DNA from: Acidobacteriota bacterium
GTDB taxonomy: Bacteria; Acidobacteriota; Holophagae; Holophagales; Holophagaceae
Direction of reading: 5' to 3'
Length of the DNA: 64,000 bases
Assembly (NCBI GenBank): GCA_016195985.1
Contig: JACPYP010000007.1
Span: 1-64,000 of the forward strand
Shown here: positions 34,069-42,104 of the stretch, one piece after another
How positions within the stretch are numbered: position 1 is the stretch's first letter
Layout of the letters: every line of letters starts with the position of its first letter
Notes under the pieces: model-generated
Seen by the model: the letters and a program-made list of their open reading frames with translations, nothing else
Told to the model about the DNA's origin: nothing
The model's database searches: none
Program-made: the position numbers and the translations under genes

Positions 34069-34551
34069 TCAGTCTCCTTCCACCTTCCGCTTGATGTAGC
34101 CCGAATAGTCGGTGAGCGCGGGCTCGTACACCTTGTTCAGGAGCGGCGAGGAAATGAGGAAATCGGCGGAACTCCGGCTGCAGGCCATGGGGATGTTGTA
34201 GACCACGGCGATGCGCAGGAGGGCCTTCACGTCCACGTCATGGGGCTGGGGCTCCATGGGATCCCAGAAGAAGATCACGATGTCGATGTGGCCTTCGGCG
34301 ATCAGCGCGCCCAGCTGCTGATCGCCGCCCAGGGGGCCGGATTTCAGCTTGCGGATCGGGGGCGCCGGGGGCTTAGGGCCCTTGGTTTCCCCGGCTTTGC
34401 GGGCCAGAGCCTCTTCCACCAGCCGGCCCGTGGTGCCCGTGCAGACCAGGCTGTGCTGGGCCAGCAGGGCGTGGTTCCAGGACACCCACTCGATGAGATC
34501 GCGCTTGCGGTTGTCGTGGGCGACCAGGGCGATGACCTTGTGCTGTTTCAT
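34069..34551 (-). CDS. mgsA: Methylglyoxal synthase
   Basis: 160 residues. It converts dihydroxyacetone phosphate to methylglyoxal plus phosphate. Conserved segments are VALVAHDNRK-type IALVAHDNRKRDL, CTGTTG, the catalytic aspartate region SGPLGGDQQLGALI, IFFWDPM and HDVDVKALLR. Compared with the E. coli enzyme there is an extra segment of about 16 residues (ARKAGETKGPKPPAPP) between the phosphate-binding CTGTTG and GGDQQ. GGGAG precedes the start. The gene is 13 bases upstream of the K+ channel gene, so the two are very likely co-expressed. Confidence 0.95.
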   Translation of the reverse strand: MKQHKVIALVAHDNRKRDLIEWVSWNHALLAQHSLVCTGTTGRLVEEALARKAGETKGPKPPAPPIRKLKSGPLGGDQQLGALIAEGHIDIVIFFWDPMEPQPHDVDVKALLRIAVVYNIPMACSRSSADFLISSPLLNKVYEPALTDYSGYIKRKVEGD

Positions 34552-34630
34552 GGAGAGCTCCCACCCTCCATCCTTCCAGAACCGGCCCCGCTGCGCTCAG
34601 CAGATGCAGAGCCCACGCCCGGCCTGCGGA

Positions 34631-35383
34631 TCAGCTGGCGCCATCCGCCAGCCATCGCCGGATTTCCCGCGCCACCCAGTCGCCATCGTCGAGCGGCAGG
34701 TCGTGGCCCGCCCAGGGATGCACGGCCAGGGCGCAGGCCCAGCGCCGGGCGATGTCCAAGGAGCACCGGCTCGCCACAAGCCCGTCTCTGGTGCTGGCCA
34801 GGACCAGGGTCGGGGCCGGCGCCTGGCCGGGCGCCTTGAAGCGGGCCGCGGCCAGCATCTGGCGCAGCGCGTTCCGCAGATAGACGGGCCGGGAGCGCCG
34901 GATCTCGGCCCAGATCCTCCAGAGCGGAGGATCGCCGGGCTCCCGGCGACTGGTGAGACGGAAGAGCAGGCGCTCCCGGCCCTCGGCCGAAGGCGCGAGG
35001 GGCATCCGCAGCAGGCTGAGCCAGGCCCGGGGACGCAATCTCCGGCCCAGCGGACTGAAGCCCCGGAAGCTGGTGTTGATGAGCACGCAACCAGCGATCT
35101 CGCCGGGAAACGCCTCCGCCCAGGCCGTGGCCACCATCCCGCCCAGGGAGAGCGCCAGCAGGTGGTAGGGCGGCGCCACCCCCTGATCCTCCAATCGGGC
35201 GCGGGCATGCGCCACCATGCCCTGCACCGTCAGCGGGCTGGCCAGGCGATGGAAGGCCCCATTCCCCGGAAGGTCCAGGGCCAGGATGCGGGCCCCGGGC
35301 AGCACCGTCTGCAATTGCCCCGGAAAGTCCCCCCAGTGGCGGCTTTCCCGCGTGAGGCCGCGCAGCAGGATCCAGACGCTCAT
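34631..35383 (-). CDS. Alpha/beta-fold hydrolase
   Basis: 250 residues. RGLTRESRHWGDFP is the oxyanion-side start, ILALDLPGNG the strand-4 region, LLALSLGGMVA the nucleophile elbow with serine in A-L-S-L-G-G, and WAGHDLPLDD the catalytic histidine region near the C-terminus. It resembles the BioH/MhpC-like esterases, but no substrate can be named. The start overlaps the carboxypeptidase stop by four bases (ATGA), indicating coupled translation. mgsA follows after 79 bases. Confidence 0.88.
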   Translation of the reverse strand: MSVWILLRGLTRESRHWGDFPGQLQTVLPGARILALDLPGNGAFHRLASPLTVQGMVAHARARLEDQGVAPPYHLLALSLGGMVATAWAEAFPGEIAGCVLINTSFRGFSPLGRRLRPRAWLSLLRMPLAPSAEGRERLLFRLTSRREPGDPPLWRIWAEIRRSRPVYLRNALRQMLAAARFKAPGQAPAPTLVLASTRDGLVASRCSLDIARRWACALAVHPWAGHDLPLDDGDWVAREIRRWLADGAS

Positions 35384-36411
35384 GGCCGGGCCTCCGGCGG
35401 CCAGCCCGGGTACCAGTGCGCCAGAGCCCGGACCTCATGCTCGTCGCGCGCCGCGCCCACGGGCAGCCAGCGGGCCTGGCTGCAGGCAGCGCGGGCGAAG
35501 AATTCCAGCAGGGGCACGTGGCGCCGCAGCACCCGCTGCTGGCGGTGCTCGATCAGGGGATTGAAGTTGCCCAGCAGGGAGAAGAATTGCCGCGGATTCT
35601 TCTTCACCCAGCTCCAGGAGCCCATTTCCAGGGTGAGGGGCAGGAACACATCCTCCGGCCTCCGCCGCGGATCGGCGTAGAGATGATCCCAGAGGTCGCC
35701 GTGGGTGAGGTACTGGCGGCTTTGCGGCTCGAAGATGTAGCGGTAGTTGCAGAGGGCTTCCTGCAGCAGGTCCTTCAGCGCGTGCATGTCCGGCAGGTTG
35801 TGGAAGGGCGCCCGGGTATGGGCGTAGGGAAACCAGATGCGGTCGGCCATGCCGAAGCCCGAATGGCAATCCACGGTGATGCAGAACCGCCGTGCCAGCA
35901 GCTCGCTCCGCACCACCTCGCAAAGGGCCTGGCTCTCTTTTTCCATGGGCTGGCCCAGGGGACCCCGGAACCAGGGCAGGCGCGGGCTGAGCCTCTGGCC
36001 GCCCACCAGCCAGGGCACCCGCTCCTCGGAGTCCACCGGGGCGTTGCGCATGAGATCCACCCCGTTGGGGTTGGCACGGGTGCCCAGCCAGGTGCCCCCG
36101 GGGTTCACCAGCGGCATGAACACCATGCGGACCGAATCCAGCAGCGCGTGCACGGTGTCGTCCCATTTCAGGCGGCCCGCCAGGTTCTGCAGGTAGGCCA
36201 GCACCACCTCCGCGCCGATGCGCTCCAGCCCGTGCACCCCGCCGAAGAAGCCCACTGCCGGCAGGGCGGGATCGGGATTGCCCACCGCGACCATATGGAC
36301 CGGCATAGGCTCGTCCCGGCAGGCCACCTCGCACACCACCCGCGCCTCGAAATGGGCGCCGCCGGCGTCGATGGTCTTGGCCAGGTCTTCGAGGAGGGGC
36401 AGCCGGGGCAT
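35380..36411 (-). CDS. M14-family zinc carboxypeptidase/deacylase-like protein
   Basis: 343 residues. The zinc ligands are seen as HGLERIG (HxxE) and DCHSGFG (His), with the catalytic glutamate in LTLEMGSW. NPGGTWLGTRANPNGVDLMRN is the substrate-binding Asn-Arg region. There is no signal peptide, so it is probably cytosolic, closer to succinylglutamate desuccinylase/AGBL-like members than to secreted carboxypeptidases. ATG 36411 opens the conserved part; the frame is open to 36495 with no better signal. First in the run carboxypeptidase, hydrolase, mgsA, K+ channel. Confidence 0.85.
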   Translation of the reverse strand: MPRLPLLEDLAKTIDAGGAHFEARVVCEVACRDEPMPVHMVAVGNPDPALPAVGFFGGVHGLERIGAEVVLAYLQNLAGRLKWDDTVHALLDSVRMVFMPLVNPGGTWLGTRANPNGVDLMRNAPVDSEERVPWLVGGQRLSPRLPWFRGPLGQPMEKESQALCEVVRSELLARRFCITVDCHSGFGMADRIWFPYAHTRAPFHNLPDMHALKDLLQEALCNYRYIFEPQSRQYLTHGDLWDHLYADPRRRPEDVFLPLTLEMGSWSWVKKNPRQFFSLLGNFNPLIEHRQQRVLRRHVPLLEFFARAACSQARWLPVGAARDEHEVRALAHWYPGWPPEARP

Positions 36412-36562
36412 GGTTCCATTCGGAGGAAAGGGACGCCGTAGGCAGCATAGCCCGCGCCATCCGTTCCCCCGGCGGATTTCGGGCGGGTCACACAACTGTC
36501 ACCCGCAAGACACACGGCAGGGCGGGACAAGGCCTATGGTTTGACATCCCCAGGGAGGAACC

Positions 36563-36709
36563 ATGCGACCCGCTCCGGCCCGATTCATCCTCCTGCCCAT
36601 CCTGGCCCTGGGCGGCGCCGCCTTGTGGGGCGCCCTGGAATGCATGGCGCTGCTGCGGTCCCGCCTGGGCGGGCGGTGGACCCCGGCGGGAAGGGGCCAC
36701 ACGCATTAA
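36563..36709 (+). CDS. Small membrane protein, unknown
   Basis: 48 residues with one hydrophobic helix (FILLPILALGGAALWGALECMALL) and a basic C-terminal tail ending GRGHTH. An excellent ribosome-binding site (GGGAGGA) lies four bases before the ATG. It is divergent from the carboxypeptidase gene, and its stop codon overlaps the convergent RMD1-family gene by four bases. No family was recognised; the good initiation signal is the main evidence that it is real. Confidence 0.6.
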   Translation: MRPAPARFILLPILALGGAALWGALECMALLRSRLGGRWTPAGRGHTH

Positions 36710-37569
36710 CCGCCGGCCCACCTCAGCCAGGAGCGCAGCAGCGGCGCCAGGTCCTTTCCGATGAAGAGCAGGATCTCGAAAAGGATGAGCAGGATGACGA
36801 TCCACTCCAGGCGGTGGTTCTTGCGGGTGTCGAGCAGGCCCAGGAAGGTGGCGCCGGCATCTTGAAGGTAGGCCAGCTTCTCCCGGATGGCCCCCAGGCG
36901 TTCCTCCAGATCGAACTGGTCGTAGAGGTCGCTGTCGAGATGGGCCAGGGCCTCGCTCTCCCAGGTCTCGGGCGGATCGTCGAAGAGCGTGAGGTTGTCC
37001 AGCACGGCGGCCCGCACCTCCATGGCAAACCCCGCCAGACGCAGGACCTCGCGATGGGGCAGCGCCAGCCTCCCTGAGCGGCTGAGGGCCGCCACCACCG
37101 GTTGGAAGCGGGCCATGGCCTGGCTCACGGCGGCCTCGAAGTGATCCAGCGCCACGCTCTGCGCCAGGGCCAGGCTGACGATCCGCAGCTTGTCCAGCGT
37201 GAGTTCCCGCAGGTGCACTTCACTGAATCCCACGGTGTCTCCGGCGGCGCCCACCCGCACCATGAGGAAATCCCGGGCCCGCTCCTCCAGCTGGCCCAGG
37301 CCCTGGAGGGATTTCAATTCCTCGTGCACCTGGCGGATCAGGGCCTCCGGCGCGTTCCAGAACACCACGCCGCCGAAGCGGGCCAGGAAGACGAAGCTGC
37401 CTTTCCGGGGCTCCAGCACCAGAGGATTGGTGGCCAGGATGGGATGGCGGGGGTGCTGGGCGCAAAAGGCCTTCAGATCGATCTGGCCGTCGAAGTAGTC
37501 CGCCTGCAGGCGGAAGTCTCCCGCCTCCCCTTCAGGGAGCAGAGGGCGGAGGCGCATCGACAGGTTCAT
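36706..37569 (-). CDS. RMD1/YagE-family (DUF155) membrane protein
   Basis: 287 residues. It matches the RMD1/DUF155 pattern: GGVVFWNAPEALIRQVHEELKSL early in the domain, a central helical region (ALAQSVALDHFEAAV), and a C-terminal membrane helix preceded by the family segment NHRLEWIVILLILFEIL. The biochemical role is unknown; in yeast and mitochondria relatives affect meiosis and translation. It starts six bases after the DUF4337 gene, indicating an operon pair. Confidence 0.86.
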   Translation of the reverse strand: MNLSMRLRPLLPEGEAGDFRLQADYFDGQIDLKAFCAQHPRHPILATNPLVLEPRKGSFVFLARFGGVVFWNAPEALIRQVHEELKSLQGLGQLEERARDFLMVRVGAAGDTVGFSEVHLRELTLDKLRIVSLALAQSVALDHFEAAVSQAMARFQPVVAALSRSGRLALPHREVLRLAGFAMEVRAAVLDNLTLFDDPPETWESEALAHLDSDLYDQFDLEERLGAIREKLAYLQDAGATFLGLLDTRKNHRLEWIVILLILFEILLFIGKDLAPLLRSWLRWAGG

Positions 37570-37575
37570 GCGGCT

Positions 37576-38178
37576 TTAGCCCAGCACTTTCGCCATGAGA
37601 TCGGAATGCAGGTTCCAGTGGAAGAAGCCCGCCAGGCCGAAAAGGAGACCAAAACCGGCGAACACGCTTGCCACGGCGAAGAGCCAGCGCTTCTTGGTGA
37701 GGGCCGTGACGCCGGCCAGGGCCACGGCCACGCTGAGACAGGCTTCGGCCAGATCGAACTGATCGTCGTGGATGTTCATCGTGTCGTAATCCTTGGCGGC
37801 CTGCACCGCCTCTCCCTTGATCTGTTCCTTCTCCTTTTCGTATTTCCTGGCCGCGGTCTCTTGGGCCTGGATCTTGGCCTCCACCTTGGCGCGCGCGGCG
37901 GGTTTCAGGCCCGGGTTCATATCCAGTTGGGTGCGCAGCATGTCGGCGGCGTTTTCCGCGATGTGCTGCTTGGTGCCCTTGCTCTGGTAGTACGCCCATT
38001 GGTCGATGGCCTTGGCCTGGGATTGCTGCATGGCCTGCACCACGTTGCCGTCCTTCACGTTGCACAGGGCCATGAAGGTGGCCACCACAGCCACGAAGAG
38101 GGCGATGTAGCCGTTGAAGCGGCTTTCCGCGGCGTGTTCCTGTACGTCGTCCTGGATCTTGTCGAGCGCTTCAGCCAT
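37576..38178 (-). CDS. DUF4337-family membrane protein
   Basis: 200 residues. A membrane helix near residues 22-42 (GYIALFVAVVATFMALCNV), then a charged helical region with conserved QAMQQSQAKAIDQWAYYQSK, and two C-terminal helices (about 140-162 and 165-190). This is the DUF4337 arrangement; function unknown. It is the first gene of the pair with the RMD1-family gene, and the two may form a complex (inference). Confidence 0.88.
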   Translation of the reverse strand: MAEALDKIQDDVQEHAAESRFNGYIALFVAVVATFMALCNVKDGNVVQAMQQSQAKAIDQWAYYQSKGTKQHIAENAADMLRTQLDMNPGLKPAARAKVEAKIQAQETAARKYEKEKEQIKGEAVQAAKDYDTMNIHDDQFDLAEACLSVAVALAGVTALTKKRWLFAVASVFAGFGLLFGLAGFFHWNLHSDLMAKVLG

Positions 38179-38519
38179 GGCGGCTCCGGGGAATGGATGG
38201 CCAGTTTAGGCCAGGTTTGGGGCACCCCTGCGGCCAGGGTGGCCGATGCCGCCAAAATGCCAACACCGCCTCTGCAACAACCCCGTTCCAGGGGCCAGGG
38301 CGATCCACGAACCGGGGCCAGCGGCGGGAACTTCAGCTAACCTATCAGCCACTAACTGGGGGCGGTCCGGCCCGAAAGGGCATTTTGGGATCGCCCAATA
38401 TAATAGACCTGTTACTCTTTTTGCTTGCGCCGACGGTTCCAATCCATATACCTTGACCGGCTAATCCATTATTCCAGAAGCTAATCGTCAATGCCGATCC
38501 ATAGAAAAGGAGCACAGTC
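38179..38519 (+). promoter_or_regulatory. Intergenic region with a candidate -10 box for the HTH gene
   Basis: About 340 bases between the divergent DUF4337 gene and the HTH regulator gene, AT-richer than its neighbours from 38390 on. A perfect TATAAT lies at 38399-38404 on the plus strand, 115 bases before the HTH start; no good -35 stands 17 bases upstream. The start itself is preceded by AAAAGGAG. No RNA gene or small ORF with coding character was seen. Confidence 0.4.
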
Positions 38520-38975
38520 ATGCCAAACATCGCATCTGTCCTAAAAGAGGAAATCCTCCGTCTGGCCCGGAAGGAAGTGCGGAATGAAACCGAAGGTTTG
38601 AAAAAGGCCTCGGCGCAGTACCGCTCCGAAATCGCCGCGCTGAAGCGCCGGGCCGCCACCCTCGAAAAGCAGCTCCAGCACCTCAGCAAGAAGGACGCCT
38701 CGAAGGCCGCCGCCACCGCCGACGCCGGAACCGGTCTCCGCGTGCGCTTCAGCGCCAAGGGCCTGGCCACGCAGCGGCAGAAGCTGGGCATCTCCGCCGC
38801 CGAGATGGGCCTGCTTCTGAACGTCTCCGCCCAGACCATCTACAACTGGGAAGCGGGCAAGTCCCGGCCCCGCCAGCAGCAGCTGGGCGCCATCGCCGGT
38901 CTGCGGGGCCTGGGCAAGCGGAAGATCAAGGCTCAGCTTCAGGAGCTGGCCTCGACTGAAAAGGCCGCGGAGTAG
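38520..38975 (+). CDS. Coiled-coil XRE-type HTH regulator
   Basis: 151 residues. The N-terminal half is a charged coiled coil (LKKASAQYRSEIAALKRR, TLEKQLQHLSKK). The C-terminal half (about 75-125) is a Cro/C1-type helix-turn-helix: RFSAKGLATQRQKLGIS, AAEMGLLLNVSAQTIYNWEAGKSRPR. The coiled coil suggests dimerisation. AAAAGGAG precedes the ATG. It is convergent with the histidine kinase gene with a one-base gap. The target is unknown. Confidence 0.88.
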   Translation: MPNIASVLKEEILRLARKEVRNETEGLKKASAQYRSEIAALKRRAATLEKQLQHLSKKDASKAAATADAGTGLRVRFSAKGLATQRQKLGISAAEMGLLLNVSAQTIYNWEAGKSRPRQQQLGAIAGLRGLGKRKIKAQLQELASTEKAAE

Positions 38976-38976
38976 T

Positions 38977-40272
38977 TCAGGACCGCAAGGGCAGGCGCAA
39001 CACGGCGCAGGCGCCCCTTGAGGGGCCGTTGGCCAGGTGCAGGGAACCCCGGTGCCCTTCGGCGATCTGGCGGGCCAGCACCAGGCCGATGCCGCTGCCC
39101 CCGGGCTTGGTGGTGAAGAAGGGCACGAAGAGGTTGCCGCTGTGGGGCAGCCCGGGCCCTTCATCCTCCACGAGGAACTCCGCCCAGTCGCCGGAGGTCC
39201 GCCAGGCCATCCGCACGCCGCCTCCGGTCTCCAGCGCCGCATCCACCGCGTTGCGCAGCAGGTTGATGAGGGCCTGCTCCAGCTGGTCCGAGTCCCCCTG
39301 GAACACCAGGTCCGGCCCCGGTTCAACCGCTACGCTGAGACGGGCCTCCAGGGCCGCCAGCTTGCGGACGAGGGGGCCGGCGTCCACGGGCCCCAGGCGC
39401 GGTTCAGGCAGGCGGGCCAGCCGCGTGTAGGATTCCATAAAGCGGCCCAGGGCCTGGGCCCGGGCTTCGATGATGGCCAATCCCTGGGCAGCGTCCTCTT
39501 TCCACTCGGGGCCCTGCCGCTCCAGCAGGGTGGCGATGCTGCCGGAAAGGGATTGGATCGGCGCCAGCGAGTTGTTGATCTCGTGGCCCAGCACCCGGAT
39601 CAGGCGCTGCCAGGCCTGCCGCTCCTCCTCGCGCAGAGGGCGCGTGAGGTCGGACAGCACCAGCAGCTGGTGCGGACGGCCCGCCTGGCGGAAGGCGCTG
39701 CGCCGCAGCTCGAAGCGGCCCACCCGCCCCGGAAGGGCCAGATCCAGCAACCGCGGGCCCTCGTCCGCCAGAGCCCCGCCCAACCCCAGCTCCACCGCGG
39801 GAAGGCCCAGCAACTGCCCATGGGACTGCCCCAGGAAGGCCTCGCCGGCCCGGTTCACCAGGCGAAGGCGGCCCCCCTCGTCGAAGGCGAAAACGGCCAC
39901 GTCGATCTCTTCCATCACCGACCGCAGCAGGGCCGTGGCCTCCATGGCCTTCGCCCGCTGCTGCTGGAGCAGCTCGGACAGGATATTCAACTCGCGGAAC
40001 ACATCGCCCAGCGCATCCTCGGTGGTCGGCGTCCGGGCCCGGAAGCTGAAATCGCCCTCGCGGATGGCCGCCAGAAGGTTGGACAGGGTCTGGAGGGGGC
40101 GCTCCGCCGCCGACCCCAGCTCGCGGATGCGCCACCATGACACCGCCAGGGCCGCGCAAAGCCCCATCACCACGGCCCACCGGGGCAGCGGCGTGAAGGC
40201 CAGCCCGGCCGCCAGGAAGGCCGGCAGCGCCGCCGCCAGAGCCCGGAGCTGGAGCGAGCGGGCGTGGCTCAT
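38977..40272 (-). CDS. NtrY/NtrB-like membrane histidine kinase
   Basis: 431 residues. Two N-terminal membrane helices (about 10-50) with no sizeable periplasmic loop are followed by HAMP (about 50-100), a PAS domain (about 115-205: EEIDVAVFAFDEGGRLRLVN) and the HisKA/HATPase core. The phosphoacceptor is in VLGHEINNSLAPI; ATP-binding motifs are NLLRNAVDAA, DEGPGLP and GSGIGLVLARQI. The start overlaps the response-regulator stop by four bases. It is last in the long permease transcription unit, and an intracellular or membrane signal seems likely given the short loop. Confidence 0.95.
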   Translation of the reverse strand: MSHARSLQLRALAAALPAFLAAGLAFTPLPRWAVVMGLCAALAVSWWRIRELGSAAERPLQTLSNLLAAIREGDFSFRARTPTTEDALGDVFRELNILSELLQQQRAKAMEATALLRSVMEEIDVAVFAFDEGGRLRLVNRAGEAFLGQSHGQLLGLPAVELGLGGALADEGPRLLDLALPGRVGRFELRRSAFRQAGRPHQLLVLSDLTRPLREEERQAWQRLIRVLGHEINNSLAPIQSLSGSIATLLERQGPEWKEDAAQGLAIIEARAQALGRFMESYTRLARLPEPRLGPVDAGPLVRKLAALEARLSVAVEPGPDLVFQGDSDQLEQALINLLRNAVDAALETGGGVRMAWRTSGDWAEFLVEDEGPGLPHSGNLFVPFFTTKPGGSGIGLVLARQIAEGHRGSLHLANGPSRGACAVLRLPLRS

Positions 40273-41633
40273 CCGGAGATGCCGAGCTTCTGCATGCGGC
40301 GGTAGATGGCGCTTCGGCTCAGCCCCAGGGCCTCCGCCGCCTGCGTGGCGCTGCCGTGACGGGCCAGCGCCTTCCGGATCAGCAGGGCCTCCATGTCCTC
40401 GATCCCCAAATCGTCCAGGGAGGGCCGCGCGGCACTGGGGGACAGCAGCAGGTCCGTCGCCCCCAGCGTGGAGCCTGAAGCCATCAGCACGGCCCGTTCC
40501 ACCGCGTGGTCCAGCTCCCGCACATTACCGGGCCAGGGATGCTGCTCCAGCAGGCGCAGGGCGGCCCCGGAGATGCCGGAAACGGCCTTGCGGTAGCGCT
40601 GGACGTGGCGCCCGAGGAACAGCGAGGCCAGGGGCGCGATGTCCTCCCGCCGCTCCCGCAGGGGCAGCAGGTGGATCTCGAAGGTGTTGAGGCGGTAGCG
40701 CAGATCCTGGCGGAACCTGCCGGCGGCGATCTCGGCTTCCAGATCGATGTTGGTGGCGGCGATGACACGCACGTCGGCTGTCTGGGTGCGGCTGGAACCC
40801 ACCCGCTCGAACTCGCCCGTCTCCAGGACGCGCAGCAGCTTGGCCTGTAGGCTGAGCGGCGCGTTGCCGATCTCATCGAGGAACAGCGTTCCGCCGTGGG
40901 CCAGCTCGAAGCGGCCCGCGCGGGATTCCCGGGCATCCGTGAAGGCGCCTTTCACGTGACCGAAGAGTTCCGATTCCAGCACGCCTTCGGACAGCCCCCC
41001 CGCGTTGAGGGTGATGAGCGGTTGCTTGGCCCGCCGGGAGGCCGCATGCAGGCACTTCGCCACCAGGCTCTTGCCCGTGCCGTTCTCCCCCGTGATGAGC
41101 ACGCCCGCATCCGAAGGCCCCAGCCGCTCCAGCAGCTGCACCACCTGCTGCATGGCCTTGGAGCGCGCCACCAGGGGCGCGCCGCCGCCTCCCTCGCCTT
41201 CACCCCGCAGCAGGGCGTTCTCCGCTTCCAGGCGCCGGGACCGGTCCAGGGCCGAAGCCAACTCCAGCTGAGTGCCCAGGGTGGCCAGCAGGCGGGCGTT
41301 CTCCCAGGGCTTCAGCACGAAATCCCGGGCCCCGCGCTTCATGGCCTCCACCGCCAGCTCCACGCTGCCCCAGGCCGTCATCACCACGACCGGCACCGTG
41401 GGTTCCAGGGCGCGGATGCGCTCCAGCAGGTCCAGCCCCTCCTGGCCAGAGGTGGTGTCCTTGGCATAGTTCATGTCGATGAGCGCCAGGTCAGGCGGCG
41501 CCGCCTCCAGAGCGGCCAGTGCCGCCGTGGGACTGGCGACCGCATCCACCTTGAACCCCTCGGATTTCAGGAGGAGCCGCAGGCTCTCCCGGACGTCGGG
41601 CTGGTCATCGGCGAGGAGGATCCGGAAGGACAT
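40269..41633 (-). CDS. NtrC-family sigma-54-dependent response regulator
   Basis: 454 residues. Receiver domain (1-125, DDQPD, phosphoacceptor in [12 protein letters not shown]), AAA+ domain (about 155-385) with Walker A GENGTGKS and Walker [11 protein letters not shown], and a Fis-type HTH ([20 protein letters not shown]). The sigma-54 contact loop reads G-A-F-T-D-A instead of G-A-F-T-G-A; the essential threonine is kept. The gene begins ten bases after the permease remnant and is coupled to its kinase gene. By position it probably controls the permease array. Confidence 0.95.
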   Translation of the reverse strand: MSFRILLADDQPDVRESLRLLLKSEGFKVDAVASPTAALAALEAAPPDLALIDMNYAKDTTSGQEGLDLLERIRALEPTVPVVVMTAWGSVELAVEAMKRGARDFVLKPWENARLLATLGTQLELASALDRSRRLEAENALLRGEGEGGGGAPLVARSKAMQQVVQLLERLGPSDAGVLITGENGTGKSLVAKCLHAASRRAKQPLITLNAGGLSEGVLESELFGHVKGAFTDARESRAGRFELAHGGTLFLDEIGNAPLSLQAKLLRVLETGEFERVGSSRTQTADVRVIAATNIDLEAEIAAGRFRQDLRYRLNTFEIHLLPLRERREDIAPLASLFLGRHVQRYRKAVSGISGAALRLLEQHPWPGNVRELDHAVERAVLMASGSTLGATDLLLSPSAARPSLDDLGIEDMEALLIRKALARHGSATQAAEALGLSRSAIYRRMQKLGISG

Positions 41634-41643
41634 GGCCTAAGTA

Positions 41644-42094
41644 TCACTCGCTTCGCAGCGCTTTTGCTGGATCCACGCGGGCGACGCGGAGGGCGGGAAA
41701 GAGGCAGGCCACCAGGCCCGCGAGGAGCAGGGCCAGGGCGCTGAAGACGAGGTCGGGGATGCCGAGGCTTGGGAGGCGCCGGGCCAGCGCCAGTGGCCGA
41801 GCCGCATCAGGGCCCACACGCCGCCCATGCCACACGCCAAGCCAGGGCCTCAAACCGCGGATGCGATAACCGTTCCCCGGCCTCGCCGCTCCCCTTGGAA
41901 ACCACCCCCACCTTGGCCAGCCGATCCAGCCGGGGCAGCGGCAGAGGTCGGAACAGCACGGCCTGCAGAATGGCGTGCGGCGCCACGTTGACCCCGATGC
42001 CCAGGGCCAGCACGAGCACCACGGGCACGGTGAAGCCCGGGCTGCACCGGAGGGATCGCAGGGCCTGACGGAGTTCCAGAAACAGGGTGTCCAT
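41644..42094 (-). pseudogene. Internally deleted ADOP permease remnant
   Basis: The 5' part encodes a normal ADOP N-terminus (ELRQALRSLRCSPGFTVPVV, ILQAVLFRPLPLPRLDRL, about 90 residues). It then jumps to C-terminal sequence in other frames: GGVWALMRLGHWRWPG in one, and LVFSALALLLAGLVACLFPA ending ALRSE in the next. Some 650-700 residues of the usual 800 are missing, and at least one frameshift follows the junction near 41840. The 3' 100 bases are nearly identical to the 3' end of the permease gene at 44531, so this is a recent decayed copy. Confidence 0.88.
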
Positions 42095-42104
42095 CAACGG
42101 CCTC

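Noticed and set aside
36541-36546. TTGACA resembling a -35 box
   Set aside because: It is 17 bases from the start codon of the 48-residue ORF, leaving no room for a -10 box and ribosome-binding site.
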